Origin: an uncultured Bacteroidaceae bacterium | Lineage (GTDB): Bacteria; Bacteroidota; Bacteroidia; Bacteroidales; Bacteroidaceae | Assembly (NCBI GenBank): GCA_944320955.1 | Contig: CALUJL010000004.1 | Span: 1 to 46,498 of the forward strand | Direction of reading: 5' to 3' | DNA: 46,498 nt | Translations under genes and position numbers: made by a program | The notes under the pieces: generated by a model | Seen by the model: the letters and a program-made list of their open reading frames with translations, nothing else | Database searches by the model: none | Told to the model about the DNA's origin: nothing | Shown here: piece by piece, positions 8,501-15,582 of the stretch | How the letters are laid out: each line of letters opens with the position of its first letter | Numbering within the stretch: the stretch's first letter is position 1

Positions 8501-8542
8501 AAACAGAAGCGGCACTCCCGGGTGAGAGTGCCGCTTCTGTTT
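8501..8542. terminator. Bidirectional hairpin terminator between tolC and glucokinase genes
   Basis: A perfect 17-bp inverted repeat (8501-8517 and 8526-8542) with an 8-nt loop. The arm begins AAACAGAAGCGGCACTC and ends in TTT on both strands. It lies between convergent genes. Confidence 0.85.
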
Positions 8543-8574
8543 ACAATGAGTTCTCCGGACGTCTGCCGCAGGGC

Positions 8575-9528
8575 TCAGAGCTCCCAGGCCAAAGCGCTGG
8601 CGCCGAGGATGGCGGCATCGGCATCGGGCATGGCGGAGAGGAGGAAGCGGGCTTTGCCGCGGTAGACGGGAAAGAGGTTTTCCTCCATGGCTTTCCGCGC
8701 AGGACCCAGCAGGAGTTCGCCGGCCTTGGCCAACCCGCCGAAGAAAACGAAAGCCTCGGGCGAACAGAAGGCCATGCAGTCGGCCAACGCGCGGCCGAGG
8801 ATATTGCCCGTCTGCTCGAAGATACGCAGGGCAAGGGCGTCGCCCCCGACAGCAGCGTCGTAGACATCTTTGGAAGTAAGTTCCTCCGGCGAGAGACGGC
8901 GCAGGGCGCTCTCCTCGGGAGTCTGCTCAAGAAGTTCGTGGGCAGTGCGGGCCACGCCGGTGGCGGAGCAGTAAGTTTCGAGACAGCCGCGGCGGCCGCA
9001 ACCGCAGAGGCGTCCGCCGGGCTGGACGGTGATGTGCCCGAGTTCGCCGGCGAAGCCGTCGTGGCCGTAGACGAGCTGCCCGCCAATGACGATGCCGCTG
9101 CCCACGCCGGTGCCCAAGGTTATCATCACGAAATCTTTCATGCCACGGGCGGCGCCGTAAGTCATCTCGCCGATGGCGGCAGCGTTGGCGTCGTTGGTCA
9201 GGGCCACGGGCACGCCCAGCTCCCGGCCGAACATCTCGGCCAAGGGGATGATGCCCTTCCACGGAAGGTTGGGGGCCAGTTCGATGCGCCCGGTATAGAA
9301 ATTACCGTTAGGCGCACCGATGCCGAACCCCTTGATGCGCCCCATGCCGCCCGCGGCCTCCACCATGGGGCGGATTCCGGCGCAGACGGCCTGCACGTAG
9401 TCTTCCACTTGGGGATACTGGGAGGTCTTGACGGCCCCTCGGCTGAGTACGCTGCCGCGGGCATCTACAAGGCCGAAGACGGAGTTGGTGCCCCCGATGT
9501 CCATGCCCAATACTAAGTTTTGTTCCAT
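8575..9528 (-). CDS. ROK-family glucokinase
   Basis: A 317-residue cytosolic sugar kinase. It has the phosphate-binding motif DIGGTN (residues 10-15), the sugar-contacting GAPNGNF, the catalytic NDANAAAIGE (Asp113), the glycine-rich LGTGVGSG, and the ROK zinc site made of His165 (GELGH) and CGCGRRGC (Cys175, 177, 182). These are the marks of ROK glucokinases, which phosphorylate glucose with ATP. No DNA-binding N-terminus is present, so it is an enzyme and not a ROK repressor. It is the last gene of the sirtuin-kinase-glucokinase series; the 54-bp gap upstream holds no convincing terminator. Confidence 0.9.
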   Translation of the reverse strand: MEQNLVLGMDIGGTNSVFGLVDARGSVLSRGAVKTSQYPQVEDYVQAVCAGIRPMVEAAGGMGRIKGFGIGAPNGNFYTGRIELAPNLPWKGIIPLAEMFGRELGVPVALTNDANAAAIGEMTYGAARGMKDFVMITLGTGVGSGIVIGGQLVYGHDGFAGELGHITVQPGGRLCGCGRRGCLETYCSATGVARTAHELLEQTPEESALRRLSPEELTSKDVYDAAVGGDALALRIFEQTGNILGRALADCMAFCSPEAFVFFGGLAKAGELLLGPARKAMEENLFPVYRGKARFLLSAMPDADAAILGASALAWEL

Positions 9529-9582
9529 TTCGCTTGTTCCTTTCTTTTTCTTTATCAGTACAAAGTTGTTTTTTCAGTAAAG

Positions 9583-11256
9583 TCAATAGTCAAACGCGCT
9601 TCCGCCCACAAACTCGCGCATCAGGGAAGTGCGCGGCAACTCGCGCTCCTCGATGGGGACGAAGTAGCGGAGAAAGTTGAGCAGCCGGGAGGCTTCGGCA
9701 TACTGGGGCTTGTTTTGCGGCACGGTCATGAGGATGGGCTCGGCATAGCGGCGCAGGATGGCAAACTCGAAGAGGAGGGCGGAGTTGAACATCGCGTCGG
9801 CATTTTCCTGATAGGGGAAGATCCATTTCTCTTCGCCGGCGCGCACTCCGGGCCAACGGGCTATGGTGTCGAGGGCGGAGCAGCCGCGGTAGTTGTAATC
9901 GCGTATGATGCGGCGCAGGAGACGCGTGTCGGTGGTGGGAATCCAGTTGTGGTCGTCGAGAGACATGGTGGTCAATGCCGAAACGTAGACCTTGAATTTC
10001 TGGTCTTCAGGAATGGAAGCGGTCAGTTCCGGGTTTAAAGCATGGATTCCCTCCAGTATCAATACCATTTTGTCCGCCAGGCGGAGCTTTTCGCCGCGGT
10101 ATTCCCGCTCACCGGTCACGAAGTTATAGGTCGGAAGCTCTACGGTCTCTCCGCCGAGCAGGGCACGGAGGTGCCGGCTGAAGAGGTCGAGATCGAGAGC
10201 GTAGAGCGACTCGTAGTCGTAGGCGCCGTGCTCGTCGCGCGGTGTGTGGGCACGATCCACGAAATAGTTGTCCAGCGAGATGGGATAGGGCATCAGCCCG
10301 TTGGCCATGAGCTGGATGGAAAGGCGCTTACTGAAAGTGGTTTTCCCCGATGACGAAGGGCCGGAGATGAGAATGAGGCGCAGGGGACGCTCGCCCGTGA
10401 CGCGGCCGCTGATGGAATCGGCTATCTGGACGATGCGCTTCTCCTGCAAGGCTTCGGCCACGTAGATGAGCTGTTTGGCCTCTCCTGCCTGGCAGTGGAG
10501 ATTGAGGTCGCCCACATTGTCGAGATTCATTATCTTCTGCCAGGAAAGGTACTCGCGAAAGGTGTACCACATCTTCTCCTGTTTCACAATCTCGCCCAGT
10601 TTCTCCGGATTCTTGCAGCCCGGCACCCGGAGGAGGAAGCCGTCGTAGTATTTCACCAAGTCGAAAAGGTAAAGCTGCCCCGTCGTTTGGAGCATGGGGC
10701 CGTAGAAATAGTCGGCATAGTCATCTATTTTATAATAAACGGCGTAGATTTGGCCGAAAGTCTCGAGGAGTTGCACTTTGTCTTCCATCTTTTGCCGGCG
10801 GAACAGCTCGATTGCCTCCTCCGTGCGGCACTCGATGCGCCGGATGGGCAGGTCGGCCGCCACGAGCTGCTCCATGCGGCGGCGGACGGCTTCGAGGTCT
10901 TCGAGCGTCGTGGGGCGGCCCAGGCTGAGAGTGCCATAGTAACCATTGGAAACGGGGTGTTCGAGCGAAATCTTCCCTGCGGGAAAGACGTCGTGCATGG
11001 CCTTGCACAGGACAAAGCAGAGGGAACGTACGTAGGTGCGCATGCCCGAATGGGTAGTAACGTCCTGGAATTCGACATCCTTGTTGTTGAATATCCGGAA
11101 ACCGAGGCCTTCCGATCGATTATTCACCCGGGCATTGGCCACAAGGTGGGGCAACTTCAGCCCCATCTCGGCGTAGACTTCCCGCAGGCTGGTGCCGACG
11201 GGGAAGTCGTGCTGCTCGCCGGTGTTCTTGCAGTAGATGGTCACTGTCTGTTTCAT
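9583..11256 (-). CDS. Nucleoside kinase with N-terminal TGS and ThrRS-type accessory domains
   Basis: A 557-residue fusion. Residues 1-65 are a TGS domain (FPVGTSLREVYAEMGLKLP). Residues about 70-230 resemble the second additional domain of threonyl-tRNA synthetase (CFVLCKAMHDVFP, GYYGTLSLGRPTTLEDLEAV). From about 285 there is a uridine-kinase/phosphoribulokinase-like P-loop domain (ISGPSSSGKTTFSKRL, SLDNYFVDRAHTPRDEHG, LILEGIHALNPEL). The family is common in Bacteroidetes and Firmicutes and is annotated as uridine or nucleoside kinase; the role of the tRNA-synthetase-like half is not established. The start at 11256 (MKQTV) was chosen because its ATG overlaps the sirtuin stop as ATGA, implying translational coupling; an ATG six bases upstream is possible. 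Confidence 0.87.
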   Translation of the reverse strand: MKQTVTIYCKNTGEQHDFPVGTSLREVYAEMGLKLPHLVANARVNNRSEGLGFRIFNNKDVEFQDVTTHSGMRTYVRSLCFVLCKAMHDVFPAGKISLEHPVSNGYYGTLSLGRPTTLEDLEAVRRRMEQLVAADLPIRRIECRTEEAIELFRRQKMEDKVQLLETFGQIYAVYYKIDDYADYFYGPMLQTTGQLYLFDLVKYYDGFLLRVPGCKNPEKLGEIVKQEKMWYTFREYLSWQKIMNLDNVGDLNLHCQAGEAKQLIYVAEALQEKRIVQIADSISGRVTGERPLRLILISGPSSSGKTTFSKRLSIQLMANGLMPYPISLDNYFVDRAHTPRDEHGAYDYESLYALDLDLFSRHLRALLGGETVELPTYNFVTGEREYRGEKLRLADKMVLILEGIHALNPELTASIPEDQKFKVYVSALTTMSLDDHNWIPTTDTRLLRRIIRDYNYRGCSALDTIARWPGVRAGEEKWIFPYQENADAMFNSALLFEFAILRRYAEPILMTVPQNKPQYAEASRLLNFLRYFVPIEERELPRTSLMREFVGGSAFDY

Positions 11257-11972
11257 GAGCATATTTTTTGTGCAGTCAGCAGATTCATCAGTTCTTTCAT
11301 CCCCTCGGTGGCGCCTTTGCGGATGAAGCGGACGGGACGGCCGGAGGGGACGGCTACTTCTTCGGGGTCGATGAGATAGACTTCCGCCCCGGCCGGCACA
11401 TACTGCAGCAGCCCGGCAGCCGGATAGACGGCCAGCGAAGTACCTATTATTATAAAGATGTCGGCCCGCGAGGCTTCCTCGATGGCCTGCTCGATGAGGG
11501 GCACGGGTTCGCCGAACCATACGATGAAGGGGCGGAGCTGCGAGCCGTCGGCGGCGCGGTCGCCCATCTTCACCTCGTATTCCCCGGGCTTGAGGGTGCG
11601 GATGCAGGCGGGATTGTTCGGGTCGCGCGAGGAGGTCACCTTCAGGAGCTCGCCATGGAGATGGATGACGTGCCGGCTTCCGGCCCGTTCGTGCAGGTCG
11701 TCCACGTTTTGCGTGACGACCGTCATGTTCCCGCCGCAGCGGCGCTCCAGTTCGGCCAGCATGAGATGGGCCCCATTGGGCTGTATGTCTTGCAACTGGC
11801 GGCGCAGTTCGTTGTAGAAACGGATGACGAGTCCGGGATTCCGCCGGTAGCCCTCGGGCGTGGCCACCTGCTCCACGGGATAATTGTTCCACAGCCCTCC
11901 GGCGCCGCGGAAAGTGGCCATCCCGCTCTCCGCACTGATTCCGGCTCCGGTCAGCACTACGATTTTTTTCAT
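11253..11972 (-). CDS. Sir2-family NAD-dependent protein deacylase (CobB-like)
   Basis: A 239-residue class III-like sirtuin. It has the NAD-binding GAGISAESGMATFRG (residues 9-23), TQNVDDLHERAG with the catalytic region, HLHGEL with the active-site His106, and the C-terminal GTSLAVYPAAGLL. Two departures are visible. The zinc-ribbon cysteines are missing: the protein has three scattered Cys and no CxxC pair. The Tyr-x-x-Arg acyl-pocket motif of desuccinylase-type CobB reads Tyr53-Asn-Glu-Leu56, with Leu in the Arg place. The start at 11972 is preceded by an unusually good AGGAGG. The enzyme would remove acyl groups from lysines using NAD+. It overlaps the nucleoside kinase gene by 4 bp. Confidence 0.88.
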   Translation of the reverse strand: MKKIVVLTGAGISAESGMATFRGAGGLWNNYPVEQVATPEGYRRNPGLVIRFYNELRRQLQDIQPNGAHLMLAELERRCGGNMTVVTQNVDDLHERAGSRHVIHLHGELLKVTSSRDPNNPACIRTLKPGEYEVKMGDRAADGSQLRPFIVWFGEPVPLIEQAIEEASRADIFIIIGTSLAVYPAAGLLQYVPAGAEVYLIDPEEVAVPSGRPVRFIRKGATEGMKELMNLLTAQKICS

Positions 11973-11983
11973 AACTGTCTCTT

Positions 11984-11989
11984 CCTCCT
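11984..11989 (-). promoter_or_regulatory. Strong Shine-Dalgarno sequence of the sirtuin gene
   Basis: AGGAGG on the minus strand, 11 nt before the ATG at 11972. Such sites are rare in Bacteroidetes and support this start over the longer frame. Confidence 0.4.
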
Positions 11990-12011
11990 GTTTAGGGTGA
12001 TACTTGCGCAA

Positions 12012-12019
12012 CAAAAATA
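12012..12019 (-). promoter_or_regulatory. -7 box (TATTTTTG) of the sirtuin-kinase operon
   Basis: Exact TAnnTTTG match on the minus strand, 39 bp upstream of the start codon. Confidence 0.45.
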
Positions 12020-12062
12020 CTCTTTTTTCTCCTGAATACAACGGGGATTAGAAGAAAACAAC

Positions 12063-12070
12063 TACTTTTG
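12063..12070 (+). promoter_or_regulatory. -7 box (TACTTTTG) of the FKBP gene pair
   Basis: Exact TAnnTTTG match, about 60 bp before the start codon at 12132, back to back with the sirtuin promoter. Confidence 0.5.
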
Positions 12071-12131
12071 CGGCGTATTTGGCATAAGACATTTTTTTAT
12101 ATACCTTATAGACTAACACAAAACATCGAGA

Positions 12132-12716
12132 ATGGACAAACTCAGCTACGCCCTCGGAGTCGGAATCGGGAGGCAACTCGTAGCCTTGGGGCACTCCGAA
12201 CTGCAGATTGAGGACTTCGCCCAAGCCGTCAGAGACATAGTGGAAGGAAAGAAAACCGCCATGGACGACCAGGAGGCACGCCGGATTGTCAACCAATTCC
12301 TGAGTGAGGCCGAGGAAAAGCGCACCGCCGCCCAGAAAAAGGCCGGCGAGGACTTCCTGAAGGAGAACGCCAAACGCCCCGAAGTGCACACCACGAAGAG
12401 CGGACTGCAATACGAAATCCTCAAAGAGGGCACGGGCCGCAAACCCGGACGCACGGACCGCGTGCAGTGCCACTACGAGGGGACGCTCATCGACGGCACA
12501 CTTTTCGACAGCAGCGTGCGCCGCGGCGAGCCCGCCGTGTTCGGAGTGACGCAAGTCATAGCCGGATGGGTCGAGGCGCTGCAGATGATGCCGGAAGGCT
12601 CGAAGTGGAAACTCTACATACCCTCGGACCTGGCCTACGGAGCACACGGCGCCGGCGAGCTGATTCCCCCGCACGCCGCGCTGATCTTCGAGATAGAACT
12701 CCTGAAAGTCCTGTAA
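12132..12716 (+). CDS. FKBP-type peptidyl-prolyl isomerase (FklB/FkpA-like, cytoplasmic)
   Basis: A 194-residue protein: an N-terminal helical dimerisation segment (MDKLSYALGVGIGRQLVALG to about residue 85) and a C-terminal FKBP domain (TKSGLQYEILKEG, DRVQCHYEGTLIDGTLFDSS, VIAGWVEALQMMPEGSKWKLYIP, LAYGAHGAG, PPHAALIFEIELL). The aromatic and Asp pocket residues of FKBPs are present. No signal peptide is visible, unlike the neighbouring paralogue, so it probably acts in the cytosol. Its last codons and stop lie inside the first unit of a 22-bp array leading to the next gene. Confidence 0.9.
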   Translation: MDKLSYALGVGIGRQLVALGHSELQIEDFAQAVRDIVEGKKTAMDDQEARRIVNQFLSEAEEKRTAAQKKAGEDFLKENAKRPEVHTTKSGLQYEILKEGTGRKPGRTDRVQCHYEGTLIDGTLFDSSVRRGEPAVFGVTQVIAGWVEALQMMPEGSKWKLYIPSDLAYGAHGAGELIPPHAALIFEIELLKVL

Positions 12717-12795
12717 CTTTCAGGAAAAAGCGGCAGCACTTTTCCTAAAAACATGCAGTACAAATCAACTAAACCCATAGCACTTTTCAAAAAAA
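12708..12795. repeat. 22-bp array, locus B (4 units in register, between the FKBP genes)
   Basis: Units start at 12708, 12730, 12752 and 12774. Arms are GTCCTGTAAC, GCGGCAGCAC, CATGCAGTAC and CCCATAGCAC; cores are TTTCAGGAAAAA, TTTTCCTAAAAA, AAATCAACTAAA and TTTTCAAAAAAA. The first unit contains the stop codon of the upstream gene (12714-12716). The last base of the fourth unit is the A of the next ATG. Only unit two is close to consensus; the others are decayed but keep the 22-bp spacing. Confidence 0.7.
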
Positions 12796-13676
12796 TGAAG
12801 AAACTCAGCTTTTTGGTCGTTGCAGCAGCTGCAATGACGTGCGCCTCCTGCGACAACCAGGGAGGCGCGGGCAACCTGGAGTCCGACATCGACTCCCTCT
12901 CCTATGCACTCGGTATCATCCAGTCCCAAGGCCTGAAGGACTACCTGGCCTCCATGGAAATCGACACGACCGACATGAAAGGATTCTACAGCGGCATGAA
13001 AGAAGGCATGAAGGAGATGGGCCAAAAGGAACTCGCCCACTTCACCGGCCAGCAAATCGGCAAGCAGCTGAAGGAAAACGTAGTGGGCGGCATCAATGCC
13101 GAGCTCTTCGGCAGCGACTCCACGCAGAGCATCGACGTGCGTCTCTTCCAGAAAGCCTTCATCAACGCATCGGAAGGCAAGGAGACCGGCATGACCACCG
13201 AGCAGGCACGCCGCTACGTGCAGAACAACATCGAGCCCATCCGCGCCAAGTACATGGCCAAGACATACGAGGCCAACAAGACGGCCGGCGAAAAGTTCCT
13301 CGAAGCCAACAAAACGAAAGAGGGCGTGGTGACCACCGCCAGCGGATTGCAGTATAAAGTAGTGAAAAACGGCAACGGCCCGAAGCCCAAGGCCACAGAC
13401 CGCGTGAAGGTCAACTACAAAGGCACGCTCATCGACGGCACCGTCTTCGACCAGTCGCCCGAAGGCAGCCCCATTCCCTTCGCCGTCAACCAGGTGGTTC
13501 CGGGATGGAAGGAAGCCCTCCAGCTCATGCCCGTAGGCTCCAAATGGATAGTCTACGTGCCCCAGGAACTCGGCTACGGCTCGCGCCAGGCCGGACCGCA
13601 GATCAAGCCCTTCTCCGCGCTGATCTTCGAGGTGGAACTCGTAAGCATCGAGAACAATTCCCCCGCCATCCCCTGA
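12795..13676 (+). CDS. FKBP-type peptidyl-prolyl isomerase lipoprotein (FkpA-like)
   Basis: A 293-residue periplasmic or membrane-anchored isomerase. A lipoprotein signal (MKKLSFLVVAAAAMTCASC, lipidated Cys19) is followed by a low-complexity linker and a long alpha-helical dimerisation domain (DSLSYALGIIQSQGLKDYL to about residue 180). The FKBP domain follows (TASGLQYKVVKNGNGPKPK, KVNYKGTLIDGTVFDQS, AVNQVVPGWKEALQLMPVGS, GYGSRQAGPQIKPFSALIFEVEL). It is a paralogue of the preceding gene (both start with an SLSYALG-type helix) and probably arose by tandem duplication, with the lipobox gained or lost. A terminator follows. Confidence 0.9.
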   Translation: MKKLSFLVVAAAAMTCASCDNQGGAGNLESDIDSLSYALGIIQSQGLKDYLASMEIDTTDMKGFYSGMKEGMKEMGQKELAHFTGQQIGKQLKENVVGGINAELFGSDSTQSIDVRLFQKAFINASEGKETGMTTEQARRYVQNNIEPIRAKYMAKTYEANKTAGEKFLEANKTKEGVVTTASGLQYKVVKNGNGPKPKATDRVKVNYKGTLIDGTVFDQSPEGSPIPFAVNQVVPGWKEALQLMPVGSKWIVYVPQELGYGSRQAGPQIKPFSALIFEVELVSIENNSPAIP

Positions 13677-13700
13677 CACATCCCGTACAGACAAGCAACC

Positions 13701-13741
13701 ACAGGGCGCACCCGGACAGGACGGTGCGCCCTGTCTTTTTT
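13701..13741 (+). terminator. Hairpin terminator after the FKBP genes
   Basis: A 12-bp perfect stem (ACAGGGCGCACC with GGTGCGCCCTGT, 13701-13712 and 13723-13734), a 10-nt loop and a run of six T ending at 13741. Confidence 0.85.
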
Positions 13742-13794
13742 CCCGAAGACTGCACTTTTGTCCGGAGAAAAGACCTCTCTAAAAGAAAAATTAC

Positions 13795-13802
13795 TATATT
13801 TG
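13795..13802 (+). promoter_or_regulatory. -7 box (TATATTTG) of the Lrp-like operon
   Basis: Exact TAnnTTTG match, 47 bp before the start codon at 13850. Confidence 0.5.
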
Positions 13803-13849
13803 CCCGGTATTCGGAACAACACATTCTATCAGGATATTTACAACTCATC

Positions 13850-14347
13850 ATGGGAAAAATAGACGCACTCGACCGGAAGATACTGGAAATCATCTCACAG
13901 AATGCCCGGATTCCCTTCAAGGACGTGGCCGCCGAATGCGGAGTCTCGCGGGCAGCCATACACCAGCGCGTGCAGCGCCTCATCGACTTGGGCATCATCA
14001 CCGGATCGGGCTACCACATGAATCCCAAAACCCTGGGGTTCACCACGTGCACTTACATAGGAATCACCCTGGAGCGAGGTTCGCTCTACAAAAGCGTTGT
14101 CGAAGAATTCCTCAAGATACCCGAAATCGTGGAATGCCACTACACCACCGGCCCATACTCCATGCTCATCAAGCTATACGCCCGCGACAACGAGCACCTC
14201 ATGGAGCTGCTCAACCATAAGATGCAGAACATTCCCGGAGTCGTGGCCACGGAAACGCTCATCTCCTTGGAGCAAAGCATCAAGAAGAACATACCCGTGG
14301 GCTGCATCCTGACGGACGAAACAGCCGAAACCGCCTCCTCCCGATGA
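13850..14347 (+). CDS. Lrp/AsnC-family transcriptional regulator
   Basis: A 165-residue regulator. An N-terminal winged helix-turn-helix (DALDRKILEIISQNARIPFKDVAAECGVSRAAIHQRVQRL, residues 5-44) is followed by an RAM/AsnC ligand-binding domain (CTYIGITLERGS, IPEIVECHYTTGPYSMLIKLYARDNEHLMELL, IPGVVATETLISLEQS). Members bind amino acids and form dimers and octamers. Its stop overlaps the start of the next gene (ATGA), so it is co-translated with a membrane protein and a peptidoglycan enzyme. The ligand is unknown. Confidence 0.9.
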   Translation: MGKIDALDRKILEIISQNARIPFKDVAAECGVSRAAIHQRVQRLIDLGIITGSGYHMNPKTLGFTTCTYIGITLERGSLYKSVVEEFLKIPEIVECHYTTGPYSMLIKLYARDNEHLMELLNHKMQNIPGVVATETLISLEQSIKKNIPVGCILTDETAETASSR

Positions 14348-14676
14348 CCGAGTTGCTGCAAGAATACCACCTGGCCGGCTTCGCCATCGGCCTCTGCACG
14401 TTCCTCATCATCGGAATGTTCCACCCCATTGTCATCAAATGCGAGTACCATTTCGGCACCGGCTGCTGGCCCGTCCTCCTGCTGGCAGGCATCGCCGCGC
14501 TGGCGGGCAGCTTCCTTGTGGGCGACGTGGCGCTTGCCGCCCTGCTGGGCGTATTCGCTTTTTCCTCTTTCTGGAGCATCAAGGAACTCTTCGAACAGGA
14601 AGAACGGGTCCGGAAAGGCTGGTTTCCCCGCAATCCCAAGCGCACGAAACAGAAGACTGAAAGGCACGAACCATGA
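14344..14676 (+). CDS. DUF4491 family small membrane protein
   Basis: A 110-residue protein matching the Bacteroidetes DUF4491 family. Three hydrophobic segments are visible (about residues 10-30, 40-60 and 62-80), with the conserved FHPIVIKCEYHFG between the first two and a basic C-terminal tail. It probably sits in the inner membrane. The function is unknown. ATGA overlaps on both sides tie it to the Lrp-like regulator and to the LD-carboxypeptidase. Confidence 0.82.
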   Translation: MTELLQEYHLAGFAIGLCTFLIIGMFHPIVIKCEYHFGTGCWPVLLLAGIAALAGSFLVGDVALAALLGVFAFSSFWSIKELFEQEERVRKGWFPRNPKRTKQKTERHEP

Positions 14677-15581
14677 TAACCCCTCCCCCGCTCCGCCCCG
14701 GCGACTGCGCGACAATCGTTTCCCCCTCCAGCAAAATCTCAGAGAAGATAGTGCTCGGACAAAAAGAGCGCCTCGAATCCTGGGGACTACAAGTCCGGAT
14801 AGCCCCCCACGCCCTGGGCAGCTACCATAACTTTTCCGGCACCGTCGAAGAGCGCCTCTCCGACCTGCAGCAAGCCTTCGACGATGCCGCCACACGCGCC
14901 GTCTTCTGCAGCCGCGGCGGCTACGGAGCCGTCCATCTGCTCGAACACCTGAGGCTCGAAGGCTTCGCCCGGTCGCCCAAGTGGCTCGTAGGATTCAGCG
15001 ACATCACCGCCCTCCACAGCCTGCTCCAGAGCCGCGGTTTCCAATCGCTCCATGCCCCCATGGGCAAACACCTGGCCCAGGAAGCCCCCGACCAGGCGCA
15101 GACACTCCACCTGCGGCAGACCCTCTTCGGCTCCCCCCTCACCCTACAGAAAAAAGGCCACAGGCTCAACCTTTGCGGCCGGGCGGAAGGCACACTGCGC
15201 GGAGGCAATCTCTCCGTATTCTACGGCCTGCGCGGCACACCGTTCGACATCCCCGCGCCCGGAAGCCTGCTGCTCATCGAAGACGTAGGCGAGCGCCCCT
15301 ACCACGTGGAGCGCATGATGTACAACCTCAAACTGGGCGGAATCCTCCCCCGCCTCAGCGGACTCATCGTAGGGCAGTTCACCGAATATACAGAAGACCG
15401 CGCCATCGGCCAGACCCTCTATGAGATGATCCACGAAATGACCCGCCCCTACGGCTATCCCGTATGCTTCGACTTCCCCGCCGGGCACACCCCGGAGAAC
15501 GAACCCCTCGTCCTCGGCGCACAATATGCCCTCACTGTGAAGAAAAACTCCGTAGAACTGACACCCCTTGCAGAAAGATAA
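14673..15581 (+). CDS. LD-carboxypeptidase (peptidase family S66, LdcA-like)
   Basis: A 302-residue S66 serine peptidase that would remove the terminal D-Ala from cytosolic L,D-linked muropeptides during peptidoglycan recycling. Evidence: the opening LRPGDCATIVSPSS, the nucleophile motif CSRGGYGAVHLLEHL, WLVGFSDITALH, the catalytic glutamate region LLIEDVGERPYHVERM and the histidine in DFPAGHTPENEPLVLG. No signal peptide, which agrees with a cytosolic role. It starts inside the DUF4491 stop codon (ATGA), and the next gene starts one base after its stop. Confidence 0.9.
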   Translation: MITPPPLRPGDCATIVSPSSKISEKIVLGQKERLESWGLQVRIAPHALGSYHNFSGTVEERLSDLQQAFDDAATRAVFCSRGGYGAVHLLEHLRLEGFARSPKWLVGFSDITALHSLLQSRGFQSLHAPMGKHLAQEAPDQAQTLHLRQTLFGSPLTLQKKGHRLNLCGRAEGTLRGGNLSVFYGLRGTPFDIPAPGSLLLIEDVGERPYHVERMMYNLKLGGILPRLSGLIVGQFTEYTEDRAIGQTLYEMIHEMTRPYGYPVCFDFPAGHTPENEPLVLGAQYALTVKKNSVELTPLAER

Positions 15582-15582
15582 T

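Noticed and set aside
8501-8542. The tolC-glucokinase terminator as another member of the 22-bp family
   Set aside because: Its arm shares AGCGGCACTC-like sequence, but the geometry (17-bp stem, 8-nt loop) does not fit the 10 plus 12 unit.
12795-13676. Aspartate at +2 of the lipoprotein as an inner-membrane retention signal
   Set aside because: The Asp+2 rule was established for enterobacteria and cannot be assumed in Bacteroidetes.
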